Positions 1 through 10,960 of a DNA stretch of 64,000 nt are shown here, in pieces; within the stretch, counting starts at the first letter, position 1, and each line of letters starts with the position of its first letter. The notes under the pieces are model-generated. The model had not been told where the DNA came from, did not search any database, and saw nothing but the letters and a program-made list of their open reading frames with translations. The translations under genes were made by a program, and so were the position numbers. Source of the stretch: Rhea pennata (taxonomy: Eukaryota > Chordata > Aves > Rheiformes > Rheidae); assembly GCF_028389875.1 (NCBI RefSeq), contig NC_084672.1, positions 1,881,501 to 1,945,500 on the forward strand. The letters run 5' to 3'.

Positions 1-721
1 TCACTGGAAGCAATTTGGACAGATTCATGAAGAGCAGCCTGCAAGCACAGCGCTGCCCTGTAGCAAAGCGGGGCCGTGTCTGTGGGTCGTCCTGCCATCA
101 GTGCCCACCCGAACCCCTTTCCCTCCCCAGTGGGTCAGAGATGGAGCCCAGCCTCAGGCATGCGTTTAAGCTTCCGGTTCACAAAGTGAGACCCTCCACT
201 TTAAAATCCCATATCGGGTACACATTTCTTTACCTGTTCCATTAGTAAAACCTATTGGTAAGTTACTGATAGGAAACTTGCAAACGAACCCGCTTAAAAG
301 TTGGCAGTAGAGAACAGCGCAGCTTTGCTTACCTAGAGGCAGAGCAGGGAGAAGGTGCGGAGCGGGACGCTGGCCGTTCATTCACGCACCTCTCGTACGT
401 ACTTACCTCTGCAGCAGAATCAGATAAGTCTCTTTGTGGGTGCTCAAGTGCTTGGCTTGTAAATGTGCCCAGGAAAGCTTGCTAGAGAGCAGAGCAGTTC
501 TTCAGGCACAACATAGCTGTCTGAGCAAAAAACGAGGAAACAAGGGCCTTGGGTATCAGCAGCAGGGCCAGTTCCTGCCATCAAGGTCACAGCTCCCACA
601 GGAGGCTCCTGGAGGGACCCCACGGTGAGACATTTCACCCAAGTAACGCTAGACATCCTGGGTGCTGCTCTTGCTCTGTGCTTCCTCCCAGTGGGCACTA
701 ATGAATATTTTTGCTTTGTAG
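1..721 (+). other. CLN6: CLN6 last intron (3' part)
   Basis: This stretch precedes the CLN6 terminal exon and ends in a normal acceptor: a T-rich tract, then AG at 720-721. I looked for the preceding CLN6 exon, which in other vertebrates encodes the tract ending in a Tyr/Trp-rich segment just before YLVTEG, and did not see it, so it lies left of the window. The short open frames here have no recognisable protein content. Confidence 0.75.
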
Positions 722-1010
722 GTATCTCGTGACAGAGGGTCAGATTTTCATCCTCTACATTTTCACTTTCTTTGCCATGATGGCTTTAGTGATGCACCAG
801 AAACGCAAAGGACTTGTCCTGGACAGCAATGGGCTTTTTCTGTTCTACTCCTTCATCATAACATTGGTCCTAATTGCTGTTTGGGTGATTTGGCTGTGGA
901 ATGACAAAATTCTCAGGAAGAAGTACCCTGGCGTGATCTATATCCCCGAGCCATGGGCGTTTTACACCCTCCACATGAGCAACCTCCATGCAGCAAAGGA
1001 AAGTTTATAA
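722..1010 (+). CDS. CLN6: CLN6 terminal coding exon (C-terminal 95 residues)
   Basis: This exon encodes the C-terminus of CLN6, a multi-pass ER membrane protein. In mammals CLN6 acts with CLN8 to export lysosomal enzymes from the ER, and its loss causes neuronal ceroid lipofuscinosis. The exon starts one base into a codon after AG at 720-721. It opens with [11 protein letters not shown], continues with the hallmark motifs [23 protein letters not shown] and [10 protein letters not shown], and ends at TAA (1008-1010). Two hydrophobic stretches, after YLVTEGQ and after LDSNG, correspond to the last two transmembrane helices. The tail after FYTLH is [11 protein letters not shown], about six residues longer than the human end as I remember it. 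All earlier exons are outside the window. Family identification is very secure; the tail difference is a recollection-based comparison. Confidence 0.96.
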
Positions 1011-1076
1011 GTTTTGATATTTTAGAGTGATTTGAAGAAGAAAAAAATCTAGTTTTTCTAATGTAGACATATTTCA

Positions 1077-1082
1077 AATAAA
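1077..1082 (+). terminator. CLN6: CLN6 polyadenylation signal AATAAA
   Basis: A canonical AATAAA lies 67 bases after the CLN6 stop codon, with GT-rich sequence following (ttgtaagtt near 1110, gttgtttg near 1143). This predicts a very short 3'UTR with cleavage near 1095-1105. Longer forms, or read-through into CALML4 about 2 kb downstream on the same strand, are possible. Confidence 0.75.
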
Positions 1083-1239
1083 TTACTGACCAATATTAGC
1101 TGCAAGTCGTATTGTAAGTTAACCAGGTCTAGCTAAGGAGGGGGTTGTTTGAACAAAAGGGAAAGATAGTCACTGTGACTGTTAACTCTTTAAAAGCTGC
1201 CAGCGCAGCTTGGTTACCTCCCGTAGCTTCGTAGCAACC

Positions 1240-2255
1240 ATCCCTAGTTCGTGACTGCACAGTTCCATCCCGGACCTTTTCGAGTGCGTAAAGGACAACA
1301 CCAATTCCCTTGCACGTGAGGGCAGAACCGCAGCAGATCCACCCAGCGCTTGCGCGTGTCCCTCAGCTTTGCTCCGAGGTGGAAGGCAGCGGAGCGCCTG
1401 TCCCGCCGTTGTTCCTCCTTCACCCCCACCGGGGGAGCCACCGGGACCCAGCACCGGTGAAGACGGGCCGACATCGCCCCAGGTGAGGCCAGGTGAGCCA
1501 CGTCGTGCCCCGCCGGCACACACGCTCCCACCGCCGGCCGTGCACGGGGCGCCCGACTTCCCGGCGGCCACGACCCAAAGGGAGCAGCGAGCAGAGGGCC
1601 TGGCACCCGTCCGCCATGGCTCTAGCGTGGTCGCGCTGCTGTTCTCTCCCGTGTCGCAGCTCACCAAGTCCCGAGCCCTCAGGTGATGGAGCTGAGCTCC
1701 TAAAGCCCTTCAGTTAAGTCAGTGTCATGGTCTGTGTCCGTAAAAATTTGTATTAAACTTTGTGTGACAGAACCCCAGTGTAAAAAAAAGAAAAAAGAAA
1801 AAAAAATACCAGCAAGCTATACAGAATAAAGATGTTTGGTACAAGTTGTGCGACTCACGTTACTCGGCGAAGCCGTTCTGTTCCTCCAAGGGCGAGCCCT
1901 CGTCCCGCAGGATCTTAGTGCCCGTCCATAGCTGGCAGATGCAGTTACGGCAACCGAGCGCCGCGCTCGGTGGGGTCCCTGCTACGCCATCGCGGTCGCT
2001 GAAGCCTCTATTTTATTCTCGGTCACAGTCTGGCGTGCAGCACGCACCGCCATGCCCGCCGCCCCGCCGCCGGCGTTGCCGGGTTTCTTCCGGCGACGCT
2101 GCTCGAGCGCCGGCGGAGCCGCGGGGGCAGAGCAGCCCCCGCCACGGGTCCGACCCGCTGCACCCACCCAGCTCCCCCCGCGTGCAGGCGTTGGTGTCAG
2201 TTCAACATGCAGAGCGTGGGGTATTGAAGAGGTTAAAAACGAATGTTTTCCCCCC

Positions 2256-2260
<5 letters not shown>
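1240..2260. promoter_or_regulatory. CpG-rich intergenic blocks between CLN6 and CALML4
   Basis: Between the CLN6 poly(A) signal and the CALML4 start, two stretches (about 1260-1680 and 1850-2200) are GC-rich and keep many CpGs, unlike the AT-rich introns elsewhere. Open frames on both strands here are long only because GC-rich DNA has few stop codons, and none looks like a known protein. This may be an upstream part of the CALML4 promoter region or an alternative first exon. A T-run and a C-run follow it at 2258-2373. Confidence 0.5.
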
Positions 2261-2286
<26 letters not shown>

Positions 2287-2373
2287 GATGCAGGAGAAAA
2301 ACGGGGAGGTATTGAGACGTTTTACACCAGTGTCATTCAATTCAAGCTGTTGGCTCAGCTCCCCCCCCCCCCC
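2258..2373. repeat. Homopolymer pair: T29 (2258-2286) and C13 (2361-2373)
   Basis: There is an uninterrupted run of 29 T from 2258 and a run of 13 C from 2361. The short open frames crossing them are homopolymer artefacts. Run lengths are likely unreliable in assemblies and polymorphic between individuals. Confidence 0.9.
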
Positions 2374-3141
2374 TTATTTTAAATCAAACTGTAGATTTTT
2401 TTGTGCTGTAAAAAACCTTGGTTTTCAATGGCTGGAGTGTGAATCGAACGATGGAAGCATGGCACCTGACGGGCCTGGGAGAGGGCAGCAGAGGCAGCTG
2501 TTTGCCCAGGCTCTTGCACTAGAGCTGGGTATCGCTGCCTCCCCCTGAACCCCGATCTATAAGAAATGACGGGGGAAGCGCTGGCTGAGTCCTGCCACCG
2601 CACACAACTCGCACGGTCTCTCTAAAACCCTTCCAAGAGGGCGCAAAGCAGTAAATCCCCCTGCATCCTTCCTGCTCAGCCTCCTCGGATATTAGCAACC
2701 CCGTATTTGTCCCCGAGCGGCGGTATTTAAGCTCAGCGTGAGCCGTGCAGCACAAGCTACTCGAGATTATCCAACCTTTTGCATTCACCCAAGTCATTTT
2801 GATACCCAGCCCGACCCCAAGGGTAGAAACGACCTTAAATCCCGAGGAGAGCTCCCGCTCGGCCCCCCGCGCCGGATAACGGCCTGGGGTCCCTCCTGCA
2901 ATCCCGCCGTCGCCGGTTTTTAAAGCAAGCGTGTGCCAGCGAGGGCGATTGCCGGCGGCCGCGGGAATCCAGCCCCCGGTGCGGCTCCGGCCGCGTAGCC
3001 ATAGCAGCCGGGTATTTATTACGGTCCCGGCCGCGCTCCGCCTGGCGCCGCGGACTTTAGCCCTCCTTCGAGCAGGAAGCGGCAGGAGAACGCGGCCCGT
3101 CCCGGCAGCCGGCTGCAAAACGAGGGAACGAGCCCAAAATC

Positions 3142-3144
3142 ATG
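3142..3144 (+). CDS. CALML4: CALML4 coding exon 1 (ATG only)
   Basis: The coding part of the first exon is only the ATG, followed directly by the donor gtgagc. The same intron position, immediately after the initiator codon, is shared by the vertebrate CALM genes. The 5'UTR extends left for an undetermined distance. Confidence 0.9.
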
Positions 3145-6100
3145 GTGAGCGAAACGCGGTGGACGACACGGGCTGCGCGTCCCCGCACCCCCAGCTCCAG
3201 TTTGTAAAGCCGCTGCTGTTTTCTCTCTCTCTCTCTCTCTCCCCTCTCCTGCGCTGCAGGCAAAATTTCTGTCCCAGGATCAAATTAACGGTACGTACAG
3301 TTTTGCATTTTCTCTCTGCGGAAGGGAGCTGAAATAAGAGTATTACTGCAGATCTGTTAATCCAGCGCCCTCGGGCTCAGCGGGGCCGCGGCGGCGCCTC
3401 GGGGTCAGGCGCAGCCGGGCGTGGGGCTGCCGAAACCGGGGGCCGTGCAGGGCCGCGACCGGGAGCGGGTCGCGCTCCCCCAGGGCGGCCGCGGCAGCGA
3501 GACGGCGTTATCTACGTCAGCCCGAGCCCTTATTTATTTTTGAGGCGAGAGGTAGGTCTTCCCGCGGGAAGAGTGGAAGGCGAGGAGATCAGAGGGCCGA
3601 GGACCAGACGGGTTCGGAGGCAGCGGCGGAGGCTCCCGCCTGCAAAACCCCACGGCTGGCGCCCGCAGGCTCCATCTCACGCTAGATTTTCAATTCTTCG
3701 CTTTTCCCTTACAATCCACCCGCAAATCTGCCCGGCGGCAGGCGGAGGCGAGTGCCCGGCGCCGGCCGGACCGCGGCGGCAGCCACGGCGGCCTCCTCCT
3801 GGCTCCGGCTCGGACGCTCCCCTGCCCCACGCGTTAGCGCTTCGCCGGCGGCGTCCGTACGCGCGGAGCCCGCGTTCGGGAGCCCGCGCGGGGCCGCAAC
3901 GGGCCTCCCCGTCGCGTGGCCACCCCGGCCGCCCTCCGCCCCGCAGCGTCCTGCCCACCGCAAAGGCAGAGAAAATCGCTCTCACGTCCTTCGCGTATCT
4001 GAAGAACCTGGCTCCACCTGCCCACTTTCTTCGTTAGACTGAAAGACGCCAGCGAGCCCAGTTTTCACAGGAACAGACTCCCAGGGACCCTTGGCGCTTT
4101 CCCCGAGTCCTCCCCGCCGGCCATAACCTTCCCGCAGGGACGTCCCGAACGGGCACCGCATCCCAGCTGCACGCCAGCCGGCGCGGCTTGGCCAGCACGC
4201 TGCGCAAGCGTCACTTGTGGATCGGCGTAACGCATACTTCTGGTTTTTAATTAGAGTTCAAGGAATGCTTTTCCCTGTACGATAAGAAACAGAAAGGCAA
4301 GATAAAAGCCACTGACCTGCTGGTTGTGATGCGGTGCCTGGGAGCCAGCCCAACGCCCGGAGAGGTCCAGAAACACCTCCACCTGCACAAGATCGGTGAG
4401 GAGAGCGCGGCTGCGGCGCGTTAGCGAAGCGTATGGGTTACGGCTGCAGCTTGGCCTCGGAAAGCAGGTCGAAATTTTTCAAAGAGGACGAGCAAACTAG
4501 AGTTAGTTATCCGGCCTTAGTAGGTTTTTGTTAAAACTTAACTTCTCTGTGGTCGGGAACCTACCTGCAAAGCAAACGAGGCCGGATAGGATCTAGATCA
4601 GTTATTTGGTCTCAGGTGAAGCAGCCCGAGCAATGCAGTTTAACCAAGAGCAGGCACAAAAACCTGGTCCAACGGGCAGGTTGGTGAACAGCATCAGTCA
4701 AGCACGCTGGTTAAAACGGTGCCGTTAAATAAATCATAATAAAAAAAGGCTCAAGCTCAAGGAGCAGGGGGAGGCAGAAAAGGAGGAGGTGTCGCGGGCG
4801 GAGGCCGTGAAGGGGCGCGGGGAACGGCGGGGCCGGGACCCAGACTGCCACATCCCTCAGGAACCTGCTGTTGCTTTTCCAGACAGAAACGCAGAGCTGG
4901 ATTTTTCCACTTTTCTGAATATAATGTACAGGCAGATGAAGCAGGAGGAACCCGAGAAGGAAATCCTCACGGCCTTGGCCATGATCGACAGAGAGAAGAA
5001 AGGGCTCATCGCCGTCGCAGAGCTGAGAGCCAAGCTTACAAGACTGGGAGAAAAGCTCTCCGAGGAAGAAGGTACGGTTTCACAGCAGACACCTCAAATA
5101 CTCTTCTTCTTCCTTCTTCATTTTCCACCTCAGGGGGTCTGGGAGCAGAAAGCCGCCCAGCCGGGAAAATGCAAATCACCCGTGCGGGCAAAATTCAGGG
5201 CTGCAGCACCTTGGGGCCGGGGGCAGGAGGCTCCCCAAGAGCGTGCTCAGCTTTTTAGCTGCAACCAGAGCCTTCGGCACCGCCACGTAGAGCACGCGGG
5301 GGGCCGCGGGCAGAGCCGCGAGCGCCGCCGGCCTCCGCACGCACCGGTCCCTGGGAAGAGGCTTTGCAGCTACGGGGGAAGGGAGAAGGCAGCTGCCAGC
5401 AAACTAAGAGCGCGTTTCCCTTTTCCAACTTGCTTCCTTTTTTTTTTTTTTTTTTTGCTTAGAGATGACTCACTACTTTTACAGACTAAGCGTCTACCCC
5501 ATGAAGGGCCTTCTGAAAGCTTGCATGTCCCCAGCTCTAGAGATGCTTTAAGAAATACACAGGGGAACTGGCAGTTTCCCAAGAACGCTGTTGTGGTTAG
5601 CTCCGGGCAGAGCAGTTTGAAAGAGGCAGAGCAGGGCTTCTTAATTAAGATTAAAAAAAAAAAAAAAGTAGAAACAAAAAACAACAACAAAAACCCTCAC
5701 AACCCCACCACTGTCCGGGCTGGCAGAAATTTGCCCAAGGGGCACAACAAGAGGAAATTCCCCAAAGCTGCAAGCAATCAGATCTAGATTTTGGCCTAGC
5801 CATTTTATACATGTATATAAATATGTTTTTAAATGCAGGCTATACTTTTTAAGACTTCATAGGGTGAGCTGGAGCGAAGCCAGCCCTGCTGCTTCGCAGG
5901 TCGCGCCGTTCCCTGCCCATGGAGTCCAAAAGCGCTAAGGGCTCCTTACTGTAAGAGCTGAAAAAGTAGTGAAGACGTGGAGACATTGGCCCTAATTACA
6001 GGCATTCCCAGCAAGAGCTGCTATTACACCGGGGCGCGAGACGACAGTCACCATCACCTTGCGAGCAGACGTGCAGCTTGTACGCCAACCTGCAACTGCA

Positions 6101-8332
6101 GATCCTACCTTAGCAAGCTGCACTCCTCAACAAGAAATTCCCCCTTTGGCTTGACACAGTGAAGCCCAGCTTGCTAAGCCGCTATAAATATTTGATGTCA
6201 GAACAGACTCGATTTCATTAGCACCTGCAACTGTTCAGTAACTACTGGCACGTATCTTCATTTACAAGGGTTCCAGAAAAGCCTTCACTTCATTTTAATT
6301 TAATGTACTTTTACCAAATGAGAAACAACACATTTTTTCTTCTGAGCTGTTTTTAAGTGTTCTAGGAAGAATTAATAATTTTTGAGTTTATGCCCCTGGA
6401 AGTATACGATTACCATCAGGATATTCTCATTTGAAAAGCAGGATTAGATCTCTTGAAAACAAAGAGCTGTTACTTACCTTACAGGACCAGTAGCTCTGCA
6501 AGGCGTTCTCACCACTGCACTTACTTACCCGACTCGGAAACCAGATCTGGCGGCGGCAGCAGCCACCCTTTTGCATACCAATACCTGCCTGCAAACGCAG
6601 AGGTGCAGAGGGAAAAACAGTATCTTGGCCAACACCATACCAAGAACAGAGAGAGGAAAGCAAGTTAGGCTGCTCAGAGACTTTCTATACAGAACTATTT
6701 ACAGTAAAATAATCTTTTCCCCCTCTTCTCCTCTACCATCACTTTCACCCAGGATTTCACGACTGACAAGCTATGATTTTGTGCTCAAATATGGGTACTA
6801 GGAGTCTTATTTAAACAACCACAGCTCTTTCAGCCTCAACAGCTCTTCTGGCCACCTCAGTCAAGTAGTTGGCTAGTAAAAACACACACCAGCTCTGCTG
6901 AGCTGCACTCACATACTTCAGGGATGGGTCACCCTCCTGGCAGGCAGCGGAGGGCACGTGGGCTCCAGGAAGGCCAGGCAGCTCCAGCCTGGACAGGAGC
7001 TGTATGCAGAAGACTCAATTAGTGCACGGAAGACGGGAGAGGAGTCCAATCCACTCCAGCAATTCAGAGGATTGGATGGGATTCCTCTCTAAGAATTTTC
7101 TGTGCCGCTTGCACTGGTCTGCAATTAGGAGTGAAGTGTAGTTATTCCCACTTGTCAAGGAAGCTCTGTGGCACTGGTCATCATATCCATGTGAGCTCCA
7201 TCTGTACTGGTCTACTAGCAGGCTCCGAAGGCACAACGCTAAAGTACTGACCGTACGATAAATGCAGGCCTGCACCCCAACAGCTTCCCGTCTCCGGCCA
7301 TGCTGCTGTTCGCAGACAGTCAGACCAAAGAATTGAAAATAGCACCATGCTGGTGAAACCAGACACCCGGACCCCAACATGAGCAAGCACAAAAATGGTC
7401 TTCCAGACTGTACTAGATGCCTTATTGAAAGACCTGTTGCCTAAAACACTATCAAATAAAAGCTCCTGGGATTCTCTAGAATTTGTTTTAGCACTCACCC
7501 GCGGGGTAAACAAGAGAATTCTCCACCTCTCCTGTGCAGAACAGGGCACATAACTCCCAGCAGCAACTTCATTCAGCAACAGTTAATATTGGTTTTCCAT
7601 GTGTTACTTATGTACTTCTATTCTATTGACATCCATTATTTGAGAGGGAAAACACCAAACTATTAATTTTAATGGCTTAGCCTTTGCAGAAGAGAACATT
7701 TTAGGTTAGGTGACTGATGTCACTGCCAAGGCATCCATCCCCAAAACTGGAATGCAAGGCATCCCTCCTCGCACTGGCAATTCGTACAGCCACCACTTCT
7801 TCAGAGGTGTATTTCAGCTAGAGCCTCAAGAGCCACAACTGAGAAGGTATCCTTTGCTTTCAAACGCTAAAGGCCTGCCTACATTAAAATGCGACACCAG
7901 CATCCTTAGGGTCACAGTGCATACTGACCTAAACTCGGGCACAATCTGTCAGCCAGCACTAACTCCAGCACCTTCACTGGCACTACACCTCACCAAAGGC
8001 AAAGGTCATCCCTGCTCCAAACTGTATTATTAGTGTTTAAAGTGGGAATCAAAACTAGAGAGCTAACTGATGCTCGTTTAAAAATGGGATCTAGGTGGTA
8101 TATTCAACTGATCCTGGAAGCTACCACTTCTAATAAAAATTTGAAAACCTAAATCCCACACTACGGTTATTCAGAAGATCACAATGTTTCTACTACATGT
8201 CAGATTAAAATTATCTTTACACTTTTATTTTCAGTGGATGACCTGCTAAAAGAAGCCAAAGTTGGACCAAATGGAACAATAAAATATGAAGAATTTGTCC
8301 GCACCATTAGTCTTCCTGCAGCTGACTACTGA
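3142..8332 (+). CDS. CALML4: CALML4, calmodulin-like protein 4, complete (five coding exons)
   Basis: Join 3142-3144, 3260-3290, 4255-4395, 4883-5071 and 8235-8332. All junctions are GT-AG and the phases fit, giving 153 residues that begin MAKFLSQDQINEFKECF and end SLPAADY. The family is a calmodulin paralogue that serves as light chain of MYO7B in the intermicrovillar adhesion complex of intestinal and kidney brush borders, and of MYO7A in hair cells. Four EF-hands are aligned, but each Ca2+ loop is damaged: loop 1 (21-32) has K at positions 3 and 5 and D at 12; loop 2 (57-68) has K at 1 and T at 12; loop 3 (94-105) has K at 5; loop 4 (130-141) has K at 1 and G at 3. Canonical Ca2+ binding is therefore unlikely. 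The ATG is the first in frame after a stop at 3058-3060 and has A at -3 and G at +4. The gene lies tail-to-head after CLN6 and converges with PIAS1. Confidence 0.96.
3145..3259 (+). repeat. CALML4: CALML4 intron 1 with (CT)n tract
   Basis: This is a 115-base intron containing an uninterrupted CT repeat at about 3222-3241 that forms much of the polypyrimidine tract before the acceptor ctgcag. Length variation of the repeat could affect splicing of this very short intron. Confidence 0.75.
3260..3290 (+). CDS. CALML4: CALML4 coding exon 2 (31 nt)
   Basis: This exon encodes AKFLSQDQIN plus the first base of Glu12. Its 31-nt length equals that of the second exon of calmodulin genes, and the donor is gtacgt. 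It follows the ctgcag acceptor. Confidence 0.95.
3291..4254 (+). other. CALML4: CALML4 intron 2, CpG-rich
   Basis: This 964-base intron lies mostly inside the CpG island (dense from 3370 to about 4200). The open frames on both strands between 3540 and 4040 are proline-, alanine- and arginine-rich by-products of GC content, with no recognisable domain. Confidence 0.85.
4255..4395 (+). CDS. CALML4: CALML4 coding exon 3 (EF-hand 1 and start of 2)
   Basis: The exon is 141 nt with acceptor ttaattag and donor gtgagg. It encodes residues 12-59, including the first EF-hand (SLYDKKQKGKIKATDL) and the linker GASPTPGEVQKHL that is diagnostic for CALML4. Confidence 0.96.
4396..4882 (+). other. CALML4: CALML4 intron 3
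   Basis: This is a 487-base intron ending in a T-rich tract and AG at 4881-4882. I see no separate element in it. Confidence 0.9.
4883..5071 (+). CDS. CALML4: CALML4 coding exon 4 (EF-hands 2-3)
   Basis: The exon is 189 nt and encodes residues 59-121 plus the first base of Val122. It contains LDFSTFLNIM (exit of EF2) and MIDREKKGLIAVAEL (EF3). The donor is gtacgg. The reading frame stays open for about 700 bases into the next intron, which I treat as accidental. Confidence 0.96.
5072..8234 (+). other. CALML4: CALML4 intron 4 (3.16 kb)
   Basis: This is the largest CALML4 intron. It contains a T19 run (about 5438-5456), an A-run (about 5652-5667) and otherwise unremarkable sequence. Open frames on the - strand at 7015-7579 (125 and 132 codons, overlapping) show no domain I recognise. 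I saw no exon with CALML4-like content between the two flanking exons. Confidence 0.85.
8235..8332 (+). CDS. CALML4: CALML4 coding exon 5 (EF-hand 4, C-terminus)
   Basis: The acceptor is ttttcag at 8228-8234. The exon encodes VDDLLKEAKVGPNGTIKYEE (its first codon is split with exon 4) and FVRTISLPAADY, then TGA (8330-8332). The PNG in the degenerate fourth loop and the LPxxDY tail are CALML4 family features. Confidence 0.96.
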
Positions 8333-8537
8333 AGTTCAAAGCAAGAGACTTGGTAACAGCAGGATCTGAAACTTTGATTTCAATTTTTCCTAGTCTCAGG
8401 ACTGTTTAGACTCAGGAATTGTTATTTGCCTTTAAGAATCCATATTCTGCCTTGAGTTTAGCTTACATGAACAGCTTCCCACCCCACTTCCAGAAAAATG
8501 CTGTCACTTAGAAAATGTGAGCTCTCAGAGTCATTTA

Positions 8538-8543
8538 AATAAA
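8538..8543 (+). terminator. CALML4: CALML4 polyadenylation signal AATAAA
   Basis: AATAAA lies about 205 bases after the CALML4 stop and is followed by a GT-rich element (cttgtgtaaaatgtgtc, about 8560-8577). The predicted 3'UTR is about 230 bases. Confidence 0.75.
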
Positions 8544-8579
8544 CTGAATGTAACATTTCGCTTGTGTAAAATGTGTCAT

Positions 8580-10960
8580 ACTTGCAAAACAGCCATTATT
8601 TTAAAAGTGCATTTGCACCTACAGATCTCAGAATAAATTATGACTTACAGTTAATATCCCGACTCGTCTCAAAGTTGTCACGACACAAGCGCCTCTTGAA
8701 GGGAGGCCACATCCTTTTTACTATTCAGAGGGGCTGGAGACGAGCAGTTTGGATTTTTCTATGATTCCCACTACACCAAGACAGAGTTTAGAGGAAACGG
8801 GAAGGACAACTCCTGCTCTCAAAGCACAGGAACTAAGGTCACCATTTCATATGCTGGAGGAGGGAAACAGGATGAGAAGTAAGATTTCTCTATATTTCTA
8901 CTTATGTCACATTATTTATTTTGCAAGATGCACAATCCTGCAGCGTCCAGCCCCTCTGTAGTTCAGCTGCCACTGAATTCTGAGGCAACACTTTGAAAAT
9001 CACAGCGCTTGGCAAATGCATCCGTCACCAGGTACTGGGCTAGTTGCCCAGAACACGCTCCCAAGGACAGCCAGGCAGGGCAGCACAGTGGCTGTGAAAA
9101 TTCAGCTTCTCTAGCAGAATAAAAAGCTGTTTCTCTTGACTTTAAACCAATTTAAGCCAACCTGCCCTAAAACAATGGGTTTTAATATTATTTTTATTAT
9201 AGCATGTCAGTCTTGGTTAAGGTCCACAGATTGGTATGTGAAATTTTGGAAAACATACCACAGATCTCCTCTACCGTCAACTGGAAATTTTCAGAGACCA
9301 CCTTTGCACAGTAACGGAACTAAAAGCAACCTATTAAGAATGTCAGTAGACCACAAATTCCTGCTATTTCTACCCAAGGAAACCTCTTTCCTCCATCCCT
9401 CTCCCTCCTTTTATTAATTCTGAATCTTTATCCCAGAAGCAACTAATTCACCCCTCTGCTCTACTGGTGAAATAATCTGCAATTACATCACTACAGACAT
9501 GGCAGATGCAGTGTATTTTTCCCCCACTGAAGTATGCAGTGATAGTGTTAACACTGCAAATTCAGGTATGACGCTAACAGCATCATACACAGCTGCAACG
9601 TTGTAACGTTGTTTACACATTGTAAACAGCCATGACTAACTAGCACATAAACTTGGTTAGAATCTGAAAAATGAAGTACAGGAAATATTTTTAACCCTTC
9701 CAAATTGGTAACAATATCTCCATGAAGTTGAGATGGGTATTATTCTCATGGAAAATTATTACAAGAAAAGCAGAGCAGATTATATAACTTGCTGAACGCT
9801 ACACAAGAATGGAACGGGAGCCACAAAACACCTTCCAGTCCCATGCTCAAGAAAAATGGCAGTTTTGAGCCTAGCTTCCCTTGAATCGGAGCCAAGCTGA
9901 AGTTTCTGCAGTTTTCATAAGATACTAGTTTTCAGCTAACCCAATAAGCTCAAACTCAAATCCTCACACCTCATGTGATGAAAAAAAGGTGCTGATCAGC
10001 AAAGGATTGCAATTCTAGTCATGCCTCGTCATGCCTGTCTACCGAGTCCCTCAACTTCTTGCATCAGCTCTTCCTGCTCTGGAAGCTTCTCTGAAAGTCA
10101 GAGTTACCAGCAGTCTGAAAAACAGCTAACACTCTAGGAAAAACAAAATACAGTGAGAGATGGGGCTCACTAGAAAACCAAGAAGTTGTTCCAGCTAATA
10201 GTAAAAGATATCATTTCCCTCACCGCTCTGTTGCCACTATTCACAGTTAACCTCAACCTTAAGGAGAAAAAAAACCACCACCATCACCAACAACCACCAC
10301 CCTACCTTTACGGAGGATCTTTGTGCATTGGCACCTCGCAAAGGTATGCCCACAGCTTGAAGGTGGGGAGGTTTCCACCTATGAGAGCTGAAAGGCTGCT
10401 CCAGACCTTTGCTCTGCAAGTCCTGGGGATGAAGGGGAGCAAAAACCTCCGTCGCTCTGAGAATGACTGTAATTAGTTTATGAAACAAGGAGTTCATTTA
10501 GAAGCATTTGTTTCCAATACGCATCAATAGCTAAATTACAAATGATCCAATACAGAGTTTAATTCTTCCCCATTGACCAGAAGCTGATTAACAAATCCTT
10601 TCAGTTGTAGACAACATAAAAGCTCCTATCTCATGGGGACTGATCAGCTCAAATTCACTTCGGATTACTCCAGAATGCATCTGTATCCTAACAGGCTGTT
10701 GCTACCCTCTCTGAGTGGATAAGCATTACCCAAATAAAAGCCAGCAAAAGGAACAGTATGCTTCACACACACTTGCAAAACAAAGCATCATTGTCAGAGC
10801 TTAGAGCGGCAAGTGTGAAACACTCCACGCTACAAAACATTTAGAAGCAAAGCATTCCTGTTCAAAAGGGTCCTTTGCAGCTCTCAGTTCACAGAAAGCA
10901 ACACCCCCCTCCCCGTTTTTTTTTGTTTGTTTTTAGAAAACACAACATAACTGAATGCTT
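8580..10960. other. Intergenic stretch between convergent CALML4 and PIAS1
   Basis: I see no exon, RNA gene or recognisable mobile element here. Open frames are below 100 codons and have no familiar content. The stretch may include extended 3' ends of either gene. Confidence 0.6.

Larger units (their letters stand above)
2850..4200. promoter_or_regulatory. CALML4: CpG island over CALML4 exons 1-2
   Basis: Dense CpG and GC content spans the CALML4 start codon and its first two introns (most dense at about 2930-3120 and 3370-4200). It probably includes the promoter and transcription start. No canonical TATA box at a fixed distance can be assigned. A TATTTAA (2724-2730) and a TTTATTAC (3015-3022), the latter fitting the CDX homeobox consensus, lie upstream of the ATG. 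The start site cannot be fixed from sequence alone. Confidence 0.65.

Noticed and set aside
1182-1717. Overlapping 65-161 codon open frames on both strands
   Set aside because: High GC content depletes stop codons. The frames are Pro/Ala/Gly/Arg-rich, overlap in several frames and match no protein family I know.
2052-2548. Open frames ending in or crossing a polyphenylalanine stretch
   Set aside because: The phenylalanine run is just the T29 homopolymer, and the flanks are non-coding.
3540-4042. Open frames of 84-165 codons on both strands in CALML4 intron 2
   Set aside because: CpG-island artefacts between two well-defined exons, without conserved motifs.
4789-5787. A 332-codon open frame covering CALML4 exon 4 and about 700 bases of the following intron
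   Set aside because: It is in frame with CALML4 only over 4883-5071. The continuation crosses a clear gtacgg donor, T and A runs, and low-complexity sequence. It is best read as intron, although an intron-retention isoform cannot be fully excluded.
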